Below are positions 5,765-14,186 of a stretch of 15,121 bases of DNA, piece after piece (the first letter of the stretch is position 1; each line of letters starts with the position of its first letter). The notes beneath the pieces were generated by a model. That model did no database searches. It worked only from the letters and a program-made list of their open reading frames with translations, and was not told the DNA's origin. The DNA comes from an uncultured Bacteroidales bacterium (GTDB lineage Bacteria; Bacteroidota; Bacteroidia; Bacteroidales; Bacteroidaceae), in contig CADCOX010000171.1 of assembly GCA_902803195.1 (NCBI GenBank), positions 1-15,121 of the forward strand, in the 5' to 3' direction. Position numbers and translations under genes: made by a program.

Positions 5765-6615
5765 AAGGACGTGTAGCTTTGGCAGCACTTTGCTGCGTGG
5801 TCGCGATGATGGTCCTGAGTACACCTTGTACGGGACGTGAGAAGAAAGACAAGAATAAGAATCGGGTTCAGGTGGTCGACTTGTCGCTGCCTCAACCCGA
5901 CGCTCCTTTGATGCCGTTGTCTCCCCAACCGACACTTGATCCCGAATACGGCGTAAGCGATGTTGCTGTCGTGCATGTGCCCAACCATCAAGTAGGCGGA
6001 ATCGACGTCTCGCACTATCAAGGGAGCATCAATTGGCACGAGGTGGCACGTAGCGGCGACGTCGCGTATGTCTACCTGAAAGCCACGGAGGGCGCCAACC
6101 TCGTCGACAACACGTACCGGACGAATCTGGCGGGCTGTCGGCGCGAGGGGTTGAAAGTGGGTGCCTACCATTTCTATATTCCTAACGTAAGTCCGCAGCA
6201 ACAGTTCCAAAATTTCAAGAGTTGTGTAAATGCCGGCGAGATTGACTTGATACCTATTGTTGACATCGAGCGCCGTGGACGTCAATCTCTGGCTTCATTC
6301 CAGTCTAACCTGAAGACATTCATCAATCTTGTAGAACGCCACTATGGCGTCCGACCTATCCTTTATTGTTCCCGCGATTTCTACAACAAGTATCTCTCGG
6401 GGCCTTTCACGAACTACAAATACATGGTAGCTCGCTATGCTCCCGATGTCCCACAATTGTGCGATAACGTAGCGTTCGTGATGTGGCAGTACTCAGCCAC
6501 CAGCAGGGTACGAGGCATCCGGGGTAACGTCGATCGTAGCTGCCTTATGGATCAGTATACGCTACAAGACATCCTGATACGCGCTGAAAGTCAACGTCCG
6601 CACAGGAGGCGATAA
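5761..6615 (+). CDS. Exported GH25 lysozyme (N-acetylmuramidase)
   Basis: Glycoside hydrolase family 25 enzyme, predicted to cleave the MurNAc-GlcNAc bond of peptidoglycan outside the cytoplasm. The 284-residue protein has an N-terminal hydrophobic signal (about 4-22), then a Lys-rich and Pro-rich spacer to about residue 75. The catalytic domain starts at GGIDVSHYQGSINW (79-92, Asp82) and continues with YLKATEG (105-111), GAYHFY (134-139), PIVDIE (165-170; Asp168/Glu170 are the expected catalytic acids), YCSRDFYNKY and VMWQYS (240-245). Cys23 in LSTPC is not a good lipobox, so lipoprotein anchoring is uncertain. The start codon overlaps the cdd stop. The last 25 bp overlap the convergent addB gene. 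It is not part of a phage lysis module: no holin, spanin or structural genes are nearby. A role in wall remodelling or defence against other bacteria is inferred. Confidence 0.94.
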   Translation: MKGRVALAALCCVVAMMVLSTPCTGREKKDKNKNRVQVVDLSLPQPDAPLMPLSPQPTLDPEYGVSDVAVVHVPNHQVGGIDVSHYQGSINWHEVARSGDVAYVYLKATEGANLVDNTYRTNLAGCRREGLKVGAYHFYIPNVSPQQQFQNFKSCVNAGEIDLIPIVDIERRGRQSLASFQSNLKTFINLVERHYGVRPILYCSRDFYNKYLSGPFTNYKYMVARYAPDVPQLCDNVAFVMWQYSATSRVRGIRGNVDRSCLMDQYTLQDILIRAESQRPHRRR

Positions 6616-9485
6616 TCACAATAACGGCAGGCTTTCTTATTAGAAGTCTGACGGAACGGCACTTCGGGGTCGAAGATTTCTCCTATGACTCCCTTGAGTT
6701 GTTCGGTATAGGCTTCATTCAGCGGTTCGCCGTCAGGCGTCAGCGGTTGGCGTACATCTTTTATCGATATCTTGGATAGCTTCAACAATGGCGAGTAGTC
6801 CTCTGCACCTGATTTGTGAATGTAGAACAGACAAGGGGCAACTGCTTGCTGCTCCTGTTGCGCCACGATGGAAGCGTAGAGAATGGTCTGCAAATAGTAG
6901 TGCTCGTTCTGACCTGCATTGGAGAACAGACGGCTCAGTTCTGCGATCGACGCTGGACTGCCACCCGTTTTGTAGTCGACGACACGTAGAGTGCGACCTC
7001 CCTCTGCCGTAGAATCGTTAACTTCGTCCAAGCGGTCGATAATGCCGCCTGTGTCAACCTCAATGATTCGGTTTCCGCTCTCTATGCTCATTGCAGTCAA
7101 GCGCGTTTCCTCAAGTCCAATGATACGTATGGGCGTGAGGCGGCGGTCATAGCGAAGCAACTGCTTAAGGTAGGACTTCATCACACGTCTCGCTATCACT
7201 AGGATACCTGTGTACTCTTCCTTTAGTTGCAAAAAGTATCGATCGCGGAAAGCCTGACGGACGATGTCATCAAGGCGGTAGGCATCATTCGCCAGCATCT
7301 CATCGATGTCCTGCTGACGAACAATCATACCTGCAGATGTCAACTGACGATATAACAACTCAGCTGCCCGATGAAACACTTCGCCAAAGAGTGCAGCCGT
7401 GAAGCCGTCGGCAGGATCGTCTTCGACACGTAAGCCTTGAACATAATGGTAATAGAACTGTAGCTGGCAGGTGGTGTAGAGGTTGATGGCTGATGGCGAC
7501 AGGATACGGCGCTCCTTGCCCGTTTTGTTGGTGTTGTCAAACCGCTGATAAAGGAGCTGCATGACGTCATCGGTCTTTGGCTCCACGATCTCTTTCAGCA
7601 CAGGCAGACTGCTGGAGGCCTGCAACTGCAAGTGTTCGACCTTCATCGAGGTCTCGGCCAAGAGCTGGCGCAGGAAACGTGAGCCCTCGTTCTGACGAGA
7701 GCCAACATTACTTTCGTTGTACACGAAAGTGACGCGCTCGGCACGCTGGATGAGACGATAGAAATAATAAGCATAGACCGCTATCTTATGGCGTATAGTG
7801 GTCAGGCCAAAAGCATCCTTCAGATGATAAGGGATGAAGCTGTTGTCGGCTACACTCTTGGGGAGATAGCCTTCGCCGACGCTGAGCATGAGCAAGTGGC
7901 GGAAGTCAAGTGCACGGGTCTCCAACACTCCCATCACCTGCAACCCAACTGCGGGCTCGCCATGGAAGGGAACGGTTTGCGTCTGCAGCACACTCCTGAC
8001 AAGTCGCAATAGTGTAGGATTGTTCACCACCAGCAACGGGTCATCGCCTGTCATCAAGTCGAGGATACGATTGATACGCTTGTAGGCGACGAAGACCGAC
8101 TCGATGAGCAGTATGGTCATCGACGAGGATTGCTCCTCCTTCGACAATCGCTTGCCAAGCTGAGTCAATACTTCAAGCAGATAGTTCATCAAGGCTACCT
8201 GCCCTACTACTTCGCACTTCCAGGTACTCTCGTTTATGAGTCGCGCAAATGGATGGTTTTCAACTGCCGCCAACAGCGAGGGACGGAAACGATGGTTGAT
8301 GGTGTCGAGTCCCTCAGTCTGCAGAATCATGAGTGAGTTCACGAAACTATAGACCGACGTGTCGGATAGCGGGAAGCCCATCGTGACGTTCAAAGCCTTG
8401 ACAGATGAGGGCAGCGAGTGCAACACAGGCTGTAGCAATTGTTCGTTGCAGAGCACGACAGCCGTCTGGCTCTCCACATAGGTCTCGCCTTCGGGAGCAC
8501 GTTCTGGGGCCGTCAGGTTAGCTTCTAACCATTGAGGGACAAAGCGTGCCTGGGCATTCTCGCTCGAAGCTGTGACTATAGTCAATTGTTTCTCCTTGCA
8601 GAAGTTGTCCATATCGGCAACATCGAGTTCGTTGCCATAACGCTCAATATTCTGACGGATAAAATAGCCTGCCTCGTGAACAGCCTTATCGTGAGGGTTG
8701 GCATAGAAGAGGTCATAGTCCCAGTAGAAGAGTGCCCTTCCTTGATGTTGAAGTTCGTCGAAGAGCGCTTTCTCCACTTCATTCAAGACATTGAACCCGA
8801 CGAATACATATTGGCGCTTGTCGTTAGCGAAAGGAAGGTCGGCAGCATCGTCCACTACAGTTGACGGGTCAGCTAAACGGGCTGCACGCAAACGCTCGAT
8901 GACATCGCGTTGTAATGCACCTTCATAGTACATGCCATCTGTGCGCAGCTGCGCACGAAAGTCCTCGTAAATGTCGAACATCCGATTCCAAAGAAGCAGG
9001 AAACGCTCTTTCAGCAACGAATTGCTCTCGATGGAAAATTCGCTGAAGAACGACCGCAAAGCTTCCTCTTGCTCTGGCGTAATGAAGGAATTATCCTCTA
9101 ATGCCTTGATGTCACGGATATTGGTAAAGAGTTGGCGGGCATCAACCAAATGTTTGTCGACATCATCGAAGTCGCTCAACAACACTTCGCCCCAACCATA
9201 AAATTGGTCGAGCGACTGTGGTTCGTCGACCAAACGCGCATAGGAGCGATAGAGGCGGCAGACACTCTCGACTGTATCGCAGAGGGCATAAGGTGATTGT
9301 TGCGAGAAGAGTTCGCTGATGGTCCGGTAGACGGGCGTCCACACAGGCGTAGGTGAGAGTTCTGCCAAGCGCTGGTTCAGAAAGAGGCTGGCACGCTTAC
9401 CTGGAAAAACGACCACTACTTGACTCATGTTGGAGCCAAAACGGCTGAGTAAAGAGGCTGCTACTTGATGGAGAAAGGTATTCAT
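6591..9485 (-). CDS. addB: AddB-like helicase-nuclease subunit, PD-(D/E)XK nuclease with Fe-S motif
   Basis: Second subunit of an AddAB-type enzyme that resects DNA double-strand breaks for RecA-dependent recombination. It has 964 residues. The N-terminus is UvrD-like (VVVVFPGKRASLFLNQRL, 23-40) but lacks a Walker A GxGKT, so this half probably does not hydrolyse ATP. Residues about 510-610 include LQVMGVLETRALDFRHLLM, a relic helicase motif. The C-terminal third is a PD-(D/E)XK (RecB-type) nuclease: His705 (FGEVFHRAAEL), Asp817 (GIIDRLDEV), Asp837-Tyr-Lys839 (RVVDYKTGG) and Gln866 (YYLQTILYA). Cys673 (LYTTCQLQFYYHY) plus Cys953, Cys956 and Cys962 (ACRYCDYRLLC) fit the four-cysteine [4Fe-4S] arrangement of AddB. 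It begins 5 nt after the addA stop, so the two are one operon. Its 3' end overlaps the GH25 gene tail to tail. Confidence 0.9.
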   Translation of the reverse strand: MNTFLHQVAASLLSRFGSNMSQVVVVFPGKRASLFLNQRLAELSPTPVWTPVYRTISELFSQQSPYALCDTVESVCRLYRSYARLVDEPQSLDQFYGWGEVLLSDFDDVDKHLVDARQLFTNIRDIKALEDNSFITPEQEEALRSFFSEFSIESNSLLKERFLLLWNRMFDIYEDFRAQLRTDGMYYEGALQRDVIERLRAARLADPSTVVDDAADLPFANDKRQYVFVGFNVLNEVEKALFDELQHQGRALFYWDYDLFYANPHDKAVHEAGYFIRQNIERYGNELDVADMDNFCKEKQLTIVTASSENAQARFVPQWLEANLTAPERAPEGETYVESQTAVVLCNEQLLQPVLHSLPSSVKALNVTMGFPLSDTSVYSFVNSLMILQTEGLDTINHRFRPSLLAAVENHPFARLINESTWKCEVVGQVALMNYLLEVLTQLGKRLSKEEQSSSMTILLIESVFVAYKRINRILDLMTGDDPLLVVNNPTLLRLVRSVLQTQTVPFHGEPAVGLQVMGVLETRALDFRHLLMLSVGEGYLPKSVADNSFIPYHLKDAFGLTTIRHKIAVYAYYFYRLIQRAERVTFVYNESNVGSRQNEGSRFLRQLLAETSMKVEHLQLQASSSLPVLKEIVEPKTDDVMQLLYQRFDNTNKTGKERRILSPSAINLYTTCQLQFYYHYVQGLRVEDDPADGFTAALFGEVFHRAAELLYRQLTSAGMIVRQQDIDEMLANDAYRLDDIVRQAFRDRYFLQLKEEYTGILVIARRVMKSYLKQLLRYDRRLTPIRIIGLEETRLTAMSIESGNRIIEVDTGGIIDRLDEVNDSTAEGGRTLRVVDYKTGGSPASIAELSRLFSNAGQNEHYYLQTILYASIVAQQEQQAVAPCLFYIHKSGAEDYSPLLKLSKISIKDVRQPLTPDGEPLNEAYTEQLKGVIGEIFDPEVPFRQTSNKKACRYCDYRLLCGR

Positions 9486-9490
9486 GGGAA

Positions 9491-12400
9491 TCAGAAGTCG
9501 AGGGTGAGTTGATTGTTGTCTTTGACACTACCGCCTCGTGAAGGAGTGGTTTTGGACGAAGGAACGGGCTGCACTTTGCCACTATAGACAAACCAGAGGT
9601 AGCCTTCCACCTTAGCGTTAGGATACATCTGTTTGAGCAGTGAGACGTATTCGAGCACTTGCTCTTCATATTCTTCTCGAGGACGCCCGAACTTGAAGTC
9701 GACGACTACGACACGGCGTTCATCGGCGCTGACCATCACACGGTCGGGACGCTTAACCACGGGCTGATGCGACTGCGCATCGATGCACGTAATCGAGCAT
9801 TCGGTGAACAATCGCCATTCGCCACTAAACCACGTAGACACCTTCGGTTGCTTGAGCCCTTGATGGAGCCAGCCTTCGAGGTCGCTGCGTCGAACCGAGA
9901 CATAGGATCCATCGGCTTGACTGCGAGAGATGACGCCTTCGTGTTCGAGGGCATCAAGTACGCGTGGGAAATCGTCCGATGTCTCAATCTGCTGCAAGAC
10001 GCTATGCAAAAGCCGACCGACCTCGAGATATAGCCGCTCTTGCGACTTGACACTCACGAAGAACTCGTCGGGCTCGTCGTCGGGCTGTGCCACAAACTGC
10101 TGCGACTGATTGCTTTGGCGGAAGGAGGCCGTGAGGGGATAGCTGCACATCTCCACGTCAACGGGTGTGCGTTGAGGCATGAGCCGGTTGTCATCGTCTA
10201 CCTTTTCTGCCTTGACAAAGGAGACAGGAATGCCTCGAACATGGCCTTCAGGATAAATCCTGGCTAACAAGTCGCCTACCGTACGAGAAGGCTTAGACAA
10301 GGTGTCGCCATCACCGACAGCCCAAGCATAAAGATTGCATCGGGCTCGAGTGAAACCGACATACAAGGCATTGAGTTCGTCCAAGCGTTTATATAAATGT
10401 TCGCGCGCGTAAGAAGTCGCAAATATGGATTTGGTCGTCATCGTAGACGGCGTGACGGGAACAAGCTGCAATTGGGCATAAGGTTCTTCCGTGGGTGTGC
10501 ACCAGAGAAGATCCTGAGCCTTACCAGCGCGGTCGGTGTCGAAGGTCCAATCACAAAAAGGCATCAAGACGGTATGGAACTCCAATCCTTTCGCTTTGTG
10601 AATCGTAATGATGCGGATGCCATCAACCTGTCCAGCAGGAATAGACTTATCGCAGAGAGTCTCGTCCCAATAGCGAAGGAAAGAACGAATATCGGACGTC
10701 TCTTGGTGGACATAATCCAAGATGGCATCGAAGAAACTCATCACGTAAGCATCTTGCCCAGGCAGCTGGTCAAGTGCCAATTGCTGATAGAGTGTCTCAA
10801 GTAGGTCATATAGCGGGAGTTCTCTCAGTCGTTCATCAAGTGGCAAGGCATCGGGACGAAGACTGGCGAGATAGGACTGAGCGACAAGGTTGTCAGGGTC
10901 ATCAAGCAAGCGTAACGCTGTGATGAGTGCTACCACAGCCCAGCTGGATGAGAAATGGAATGCCTCGTCGCTAACGATAGGCGGCATGTCGTCGACCTTG
11001 CTGAAAGCCTCGATGATAGGTTTTGCATCATCGTTATAGCGGACAAGGATGGTCATCTTGTCATACGGCAACCCGCCTTCGTGCAACAACCTTATCTGAG
11101 CCATCATATCATCGATAATAGCGGCTACCTGAGCCTCAGAGCCATTGTGATCTTTCGGCTTCTGCACGTTGATGCGAACGAAACCTGCAGCAGAGCGATT
11201 GGCAGGAACTTCCTGTTTCACGTCGGCATAGGCCGCAGCAAACGAGAAAGGTTCATTGGCCAATGCGACCTCGGCTGCCGATATTTTATCCATCTTAGGG
11301 ATCGCCGCGAGAAAAAACTCGTTGTTGAACTCAATAATCTGACGGAAACTGCGATAATTGGTGTCAAGCGTCTCGATTCGAGGCGTCGGCTCAACCGTCT
11401 GCTCGATGTTGGCCAGCATGTGCCAGTCGCCACCACGCCAACGATAGATGCTCTGCTTGACATCGCCTACGAGTAGGTTGCTGCCACCTTTAGCGAAGCT
11501 CTCCAACAGCAAGGTCCTGAAGTTCTGCCATTGCAGACGAGATGTATCCTGGAACTCATCAATCATCACGTTCTTCAGCTGAGCGCCAATTTTCTCGAAA
11601 ATAAAGGGGGCATCGCTCTCGCCAATCATTCGTCGTAGCAGAATCGGTGTCTTAGCCAGGTTGAAACGAGATGTCTCTGAGTTGATTGCAGTCACCTCAC
11701 GATCTATGTCCACCAGCAGTCGCAACTTTTTGATGTGCGCCAGCGTCTGATGTGAGCTGTTGTAGATATACTGCCATTTGTCGTAGCCCGCTAACACCCG
11801 GGCGAGCACATCACTCACGCTATCGGCTATACCAACGAGTTCCGGCCTGCGACGTTGGTCGGTCTTGCGGACAAGAGTGAGCGGGTCGGTCGACCAATCG
11901 CGCAGACGTTTACTGAATTTGAGGGACATATTGCCGTCCTGAAGTTTTGACACAAAGGCTTCCAGATCATCTCCATTCGAGAAATCGCCATAATCAACGC
12001 CAAGCGACTGGATTGTGTCGGCTAATTCATTACCATATTGGATAACGGCAGGACGGGCCTGCTCATGGACTTGACGTATCTGCGAGATAATCTTACGCAA
12101 AGCTTCGTCGTCGGCCAACAGTTCTCGCAGCTTGTCACCTCGCATCAGGTAGTCCTCGTTGAAGATGGTACTCCCGAATCTTTTCACATTATTAGTGACA
12201 TCCCAACGTTGGTTGTTCATGATCTGATCCTCGACCAGACTCATCACCCAGTCCAGAAGCACCTCGTCGTCTTGTAGGCGGTCGAAGATGCGGTCCACGG
12301 CTTTCGACAGCACTTCCTTGTCGCTAATCTCCACTTGCAGATTGGCTGTAAGGCCTAACTCATGCGCCAGTCCGCGGAGGATAGATTGGAAGAATGCATC

Positions 12401-12751
12401 GATAGTCTGCACTCGGAAACGATTGTAATCATGCAGAATCTGATGCAGCGCCTGCCGACACCTGCGACGCAGTTCCTCCTCGGAAGGGACCTCGATGCCA
12501 TCCTCACGAATAGAACGGCAGAGCGCCTCATAGTAGTCGTAGCTTGAGGGCAGACTGTGACCGAGTCCATAGAGTTGACTGAGAATTCGGTCTTTCATCT
12601 CGGTCGTGGCCTTATTCGTGAAAGTCACAGCCAAGATGCGGGCGTACTCGCCACCCTCAGGGGCAAGCACCAGCATCTTGATGTATTGAATGGCCAAGGT
12701 GAAGGTTTTGCCGGAACCCGCAGAGGCCTTGAAGACGGTCAGGGCATTCAT
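9491..12751 (-). CDS. addA: AddA-like UvrD/RecB-family helicase-nuclease
   Basis: Motor and nuclease subunit of the AddAB break-repair enzyme (superfamily 1A 3'-5' helicase). It has 1086 residues. Motif I: FKASAGSGKTFTLA (7-20), at the extreme N-terminus. AVTFTNKATTEMKDRI (41-56) is motif Ia. Motif II: MIDEFQDTS (396-404). Motif III: LLVGDVKQSIYRWRGGD (426-442). Motif IV: LDTNYRS (462-468). Motif V: IITIHKAKGLEFHTV (714-728). Motif VI: LYVGFTRARCNLY (796-808). The C-terminal nuclease has His916 (GRLLHSVL), Asp1003 (KRPDRVMV), Asp1018 and Lys1020 (VVVDFKFGR) and Gln1031, a complete PD-(D/E)XK set. With AddB also bearing a nuclease, this is the two-nuclease AddAB layout rather than RecBCD. The last residues, NNQLTLDF, resemble a sliding-clamp-binding motif. 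The ATG at 12751 places motif I at the normal distance. A small ORF overlaps the start. Confidence 0.92.
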   Translation of the reverse strand: MNALTVFKASAGSGKTFTLAIQYIKMLVLAPEGGEYARILAVTFTNKATTEMKDRILSQLYGLGHSLPSSYDYYEALCRSIREDGIEVPSEEELRRRCRQALHQILHDYNRFRVQTIDAFFQSILRGLAHELGLTANLQVEISDKEVLSKAVDRIFDRLQDDEVLLDWVMSLVEDQIMNNQRWDVTNNVKRFGSTIFNEDYLMRGDKLRELLADDEALRKIISQIRQVHEQARPAVIQYGNELADTIQSLGVDYGDFSNGDDLEAFVSKLQDGNMSLKFSKRLRDWSTDPLTLVRKTDQRRRPELVGIADSVSDVLARVLAGYDKWQYIYNSSHQTLAHIKKLRLLVDIDREVTAINSETSRFNLAKTPILLRRMIGESDAPFIFEKIGAQLKNVMIDEFQDTSRLQWQNFRTLLLESFAKGGSNLLVGDVKQSIYRWRGGDWHMLANIEQTVEPTPRIETLDTNYRSFRQIIEFNNEFFLAAIPKMDKISAAEVALANEPFSFAAAYADVKQEVPANRSAAGFVRINVQKPKDHNGSEAQVAAIIDDMMAQIRLLHEGGLPYDKMTILVRYNDDAKPIIEAFSKVDDMPPIVSDEAFHFSSSWAVVALITALRLLDDPDNLVAQSYLASLRPDALPLDERLRELPLYDLLETLYQQLALDQLPGQDAYVMSFFDAILDYVHQETSDIRSFLRYWDETLCDKSIPAGQVDGIRIITIHKAKGLEFHTVLMPFCDWTFDTDRAGKAQDLLWCTPTEEPYAQLQLVPVTPSTMTTKSIFATSYAREHLYKRLDELNALYVGFTRARCNLYAWAVGDGDTLSKPSRTVGDLLARIYPEGHVRGIPVSFVKAEKVDDDNRLMPQRTPVDVEMCSYPLTASFRQSNQSQQFVAQPDDEPDEFFVSVKSQERLYLEVGRLLHSVLQQIETSDDFPRVLDALEHEGVISRSQADGSYVSVRRSDLEGWLHQGLKQPKVSTWFSGEWRLFTECSITCIDAQSHQPVVKRPDRVMVSADERRVVVVDFKFGRPREEYEEQVLEYVSLLKQMYPNAKVEGYLWFVYSGKVQPVPSSKTTPSRGGSVKDNNQLTLDF

Positions 12752-12843
12752 CGTTCTTCTTTAGTATAATGGATAATTGATGAGGTTCTTTTCCTAAACC
12801 TCTTAAGTGCTTTAGGTGGAACGGCAAGTATCATTACGCCCAT
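12748..12843 (-). CDS. Possible 31-codon ORF overlapping the addA start
   Basis: An ATG at 12843 opens a 31-residue frame beginning MGVMILAVPPKALKRF and ending HYTKEER. It stops at TGA 12748-12750, which overlaps the addA ATG as ATGA. The frame stays open upstream of this ATG past the ugd stop, with a TTG offering a 46-residue version. The peptide is basic with a short hydrophobic N-terminus. Against coding, codons such as AGG and AGA and a low third-position GC differ from the neighbours. I do not recognise it. It could be a coupling leader peptide or chance. Confidence 0.2.
   Translation of the reverse strand: MGVMILAVPPKALKRFRKRTSSIIHYTKEER
12782..12816. other. Two mutually exclusive hairpins in the ugd-addA gap
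   Basis: GAGGTT (12782-12787) can pair with AACCTC (12797-12802). CCTAAA (12793-12798) can instead pair with TTTAGG (12811-12816). The arms overlap at 12797-12798, so only one hairpin can form at a time. Neither is followed by a U-run on the minus strand, and no TAnnTTTG promoter is visible in this 121-bp gap. This is compatible with ugd to addA read-through. Confidence 0.3.
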
Positions 12844-12872
12844 TCCTTCGCCTTCATCTTTTAGTCGAATAT

Positions 12873-14186
12873 CTATTGCCCAATACAATGATATTCAAAC
12901 CCTTGTTCGCACAGTTCTTTTGCGTCGTAGATATTGCGTCCATCTATGATGAGCGGACGGCGCATGGTCTTTTTGACCACCTTCCACGATGGTAGGCGGA
13001 AGGCTTTCCACTCCGTCACCATCAGCATCGCATCGGCGTCTACAAGGGCGTCGTACATGTCGCGAGCATAGCTGACCGTGTCGCCAATACGACGTCGACA
13101 CTCGTCCATAGCTACGGGGTCATAGACGCGCACTTCGCAACCCTCGCTCTTCAGCAAGTCTATCAAAACGAGTGACGGAGCCTCGCGCATGTCATCGGTC
13201 TCCGGCTTGAACGAGAGGCCCCAAAGAGCAATAGTCTTCCCGCGCAGGTCGCCATCCATGGCTGCTTTCAGCTTGCGGAAGAGTACGCTCTTTTGATTCT
13301 GGTTGACCTCTTCGACGGCCTGAAGCACACGCATCTCGTAACCATTCTGCTGCGCAGTCTTGATGAGCGCCTTCACGTCCTTGGGGAAGCACGAACCGCC
13401 ATAGCCACAACCGGCATAAAGGAACTTACGCCCGATGCGCGTATCAGAACCTATGCCCGCACGGACCATGTTCACGTCTGCCCCCACGAGCTCGCATAAG
13501 TTGGCGATATCGTTCATGAAAGAGATGCGGGTAGCCAGCATAGAGTTGGCGGCGTACTTGGTCATCTCGGCCGAGGGAATATCCATGAAGATGACACGGA
13601 AGTTCTGAATCAGGAAAGGCTTATAGAGGCGAGTCATCAGTTCGCGAGCCTTCTCGCTCTCTACGCCCACGACCACTCGGTCGGGGCTCATGAAATCATT
13701 CACGGCATTACCTTCCTTCAGGAACTCAGGGTTCGAAGCCACATCGAACGGGATGTCCAGGCCTCTGCGGTCTAGTTCCTCCTGAATGGCAGCACGCACC
13801 TTGCGAGCCGTACCTACTGGTACTGTCGACTTGGTTACCACCAATTTGTAGTCGTTCATGTGCTGGCCTATGGTACGAGCCACTTGCAACACATATTTCA
13901 AGTCGGCGCTACCGTCCTCATCAGGGGGCGTACCTACAGCCGAGAAGATTACCTCGACGTCATCCAAGCACGATGTCAGGTCGGTCGTGAAATGCAGGCG
14001 TCCCGCTGTCTTATTGCGGTTCACCAATTCCTTCAGTCCGGGTTCGTAGATAGGGATCTCGTTGTTTTCCAGTTTTTCAATCTTCTGAGGGTCAACGTCA
14101 ACGCACGTCACGTCGACACCTATCTCAGCAAAGCAAGTACCTGTTACGAGGCCGACATAGCCTGTTCCTACAATAGCAATATTCAT
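12873..14186 (-). CDS. ugd: UDP-glucose 6-dehydrogenase
   Basis: NAD-dependent enzyme that oxidises UDP-glucose twice to UDP-glucuronate, a precursor for capsule and other acidic surface glycans. UDP-ManNAc dehydrogenase is a related alternative, but length and motifs fit Ugd. It has 437 residues. The Rossmann motif MNIAIVGTGYVGLVTG (1-16) is followed by Asp30 at the strand-2 end (CVDVD), FSAVGTPPDEDG (81-92), KSTVPVGT (119-126), NPEFLKEG (152-159) and the catalytic Cys266 in GYGGSCFPKD (261-270). The C-terminal nucleotide-binding domain has LWGLSFKPETDDMREAPS (321-338) and DGRNIYD (415-421). The start at 14186 has an AAGGAA ribosome-binding sequence 2 nt upstream, one of the few SD-like sites here. 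A promoter lies at 14308-14340. It is 121 bp upstream of addA on the same strand, without an obvious terminator between them. Confidence 0.95.
   Translation of the reverse strand: MNIAIVGTGYVGLVTGTCFAEIGVDVTCVDVDPQKIEKLENNEIPIYEPGLKELVNRNKTAGRLHFTTDLTSCLDDVEVIFSAVGTPPDEDGSADLKYVLQVARTIGQHMNDYKLVVTKSTVPVGTARKVRAAIQEELDRRGLDIPFDVASNPEFLKEGNAVNDFMSPDRVVVGVESEKARELMTRLYKPFLIQNFRVIFMDIPSAEMTKYAANSMLATRISFMNDIANLCELVGADVNMVRAGIGSDTRIGRKFLYAGCGYGGSCFPKDVKALIKTAQQNGYEMRVLQAVEEVNQNQKSVLFRKLKAAMDGDLRGKTIALWGLSFKPETDDMREAPSLVLIDLLKSEGCEVRVYDPVAMDECRRRIGDTVSYARDMYDALVDADAMLMVTEWKAFRLPSWKVVKKTMRRPLIIDGRNIYDAKELCEQGFEYHCIGQ

Noticed and set aside
5761..6615. Prophage endolysin
   Set aside because: The gene has a signal peptide, is coupled to cdd, and no holin, structural gene or integrase is nearby. 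It is better read as a cellular GH25 enzyme.
10955..11476. 173-codon plus-strand ORF antisense to addA
   Set aside because: The opposite frame encodes helicase motifs II-IV. No promoter or independent family signal supports the antisense reading.
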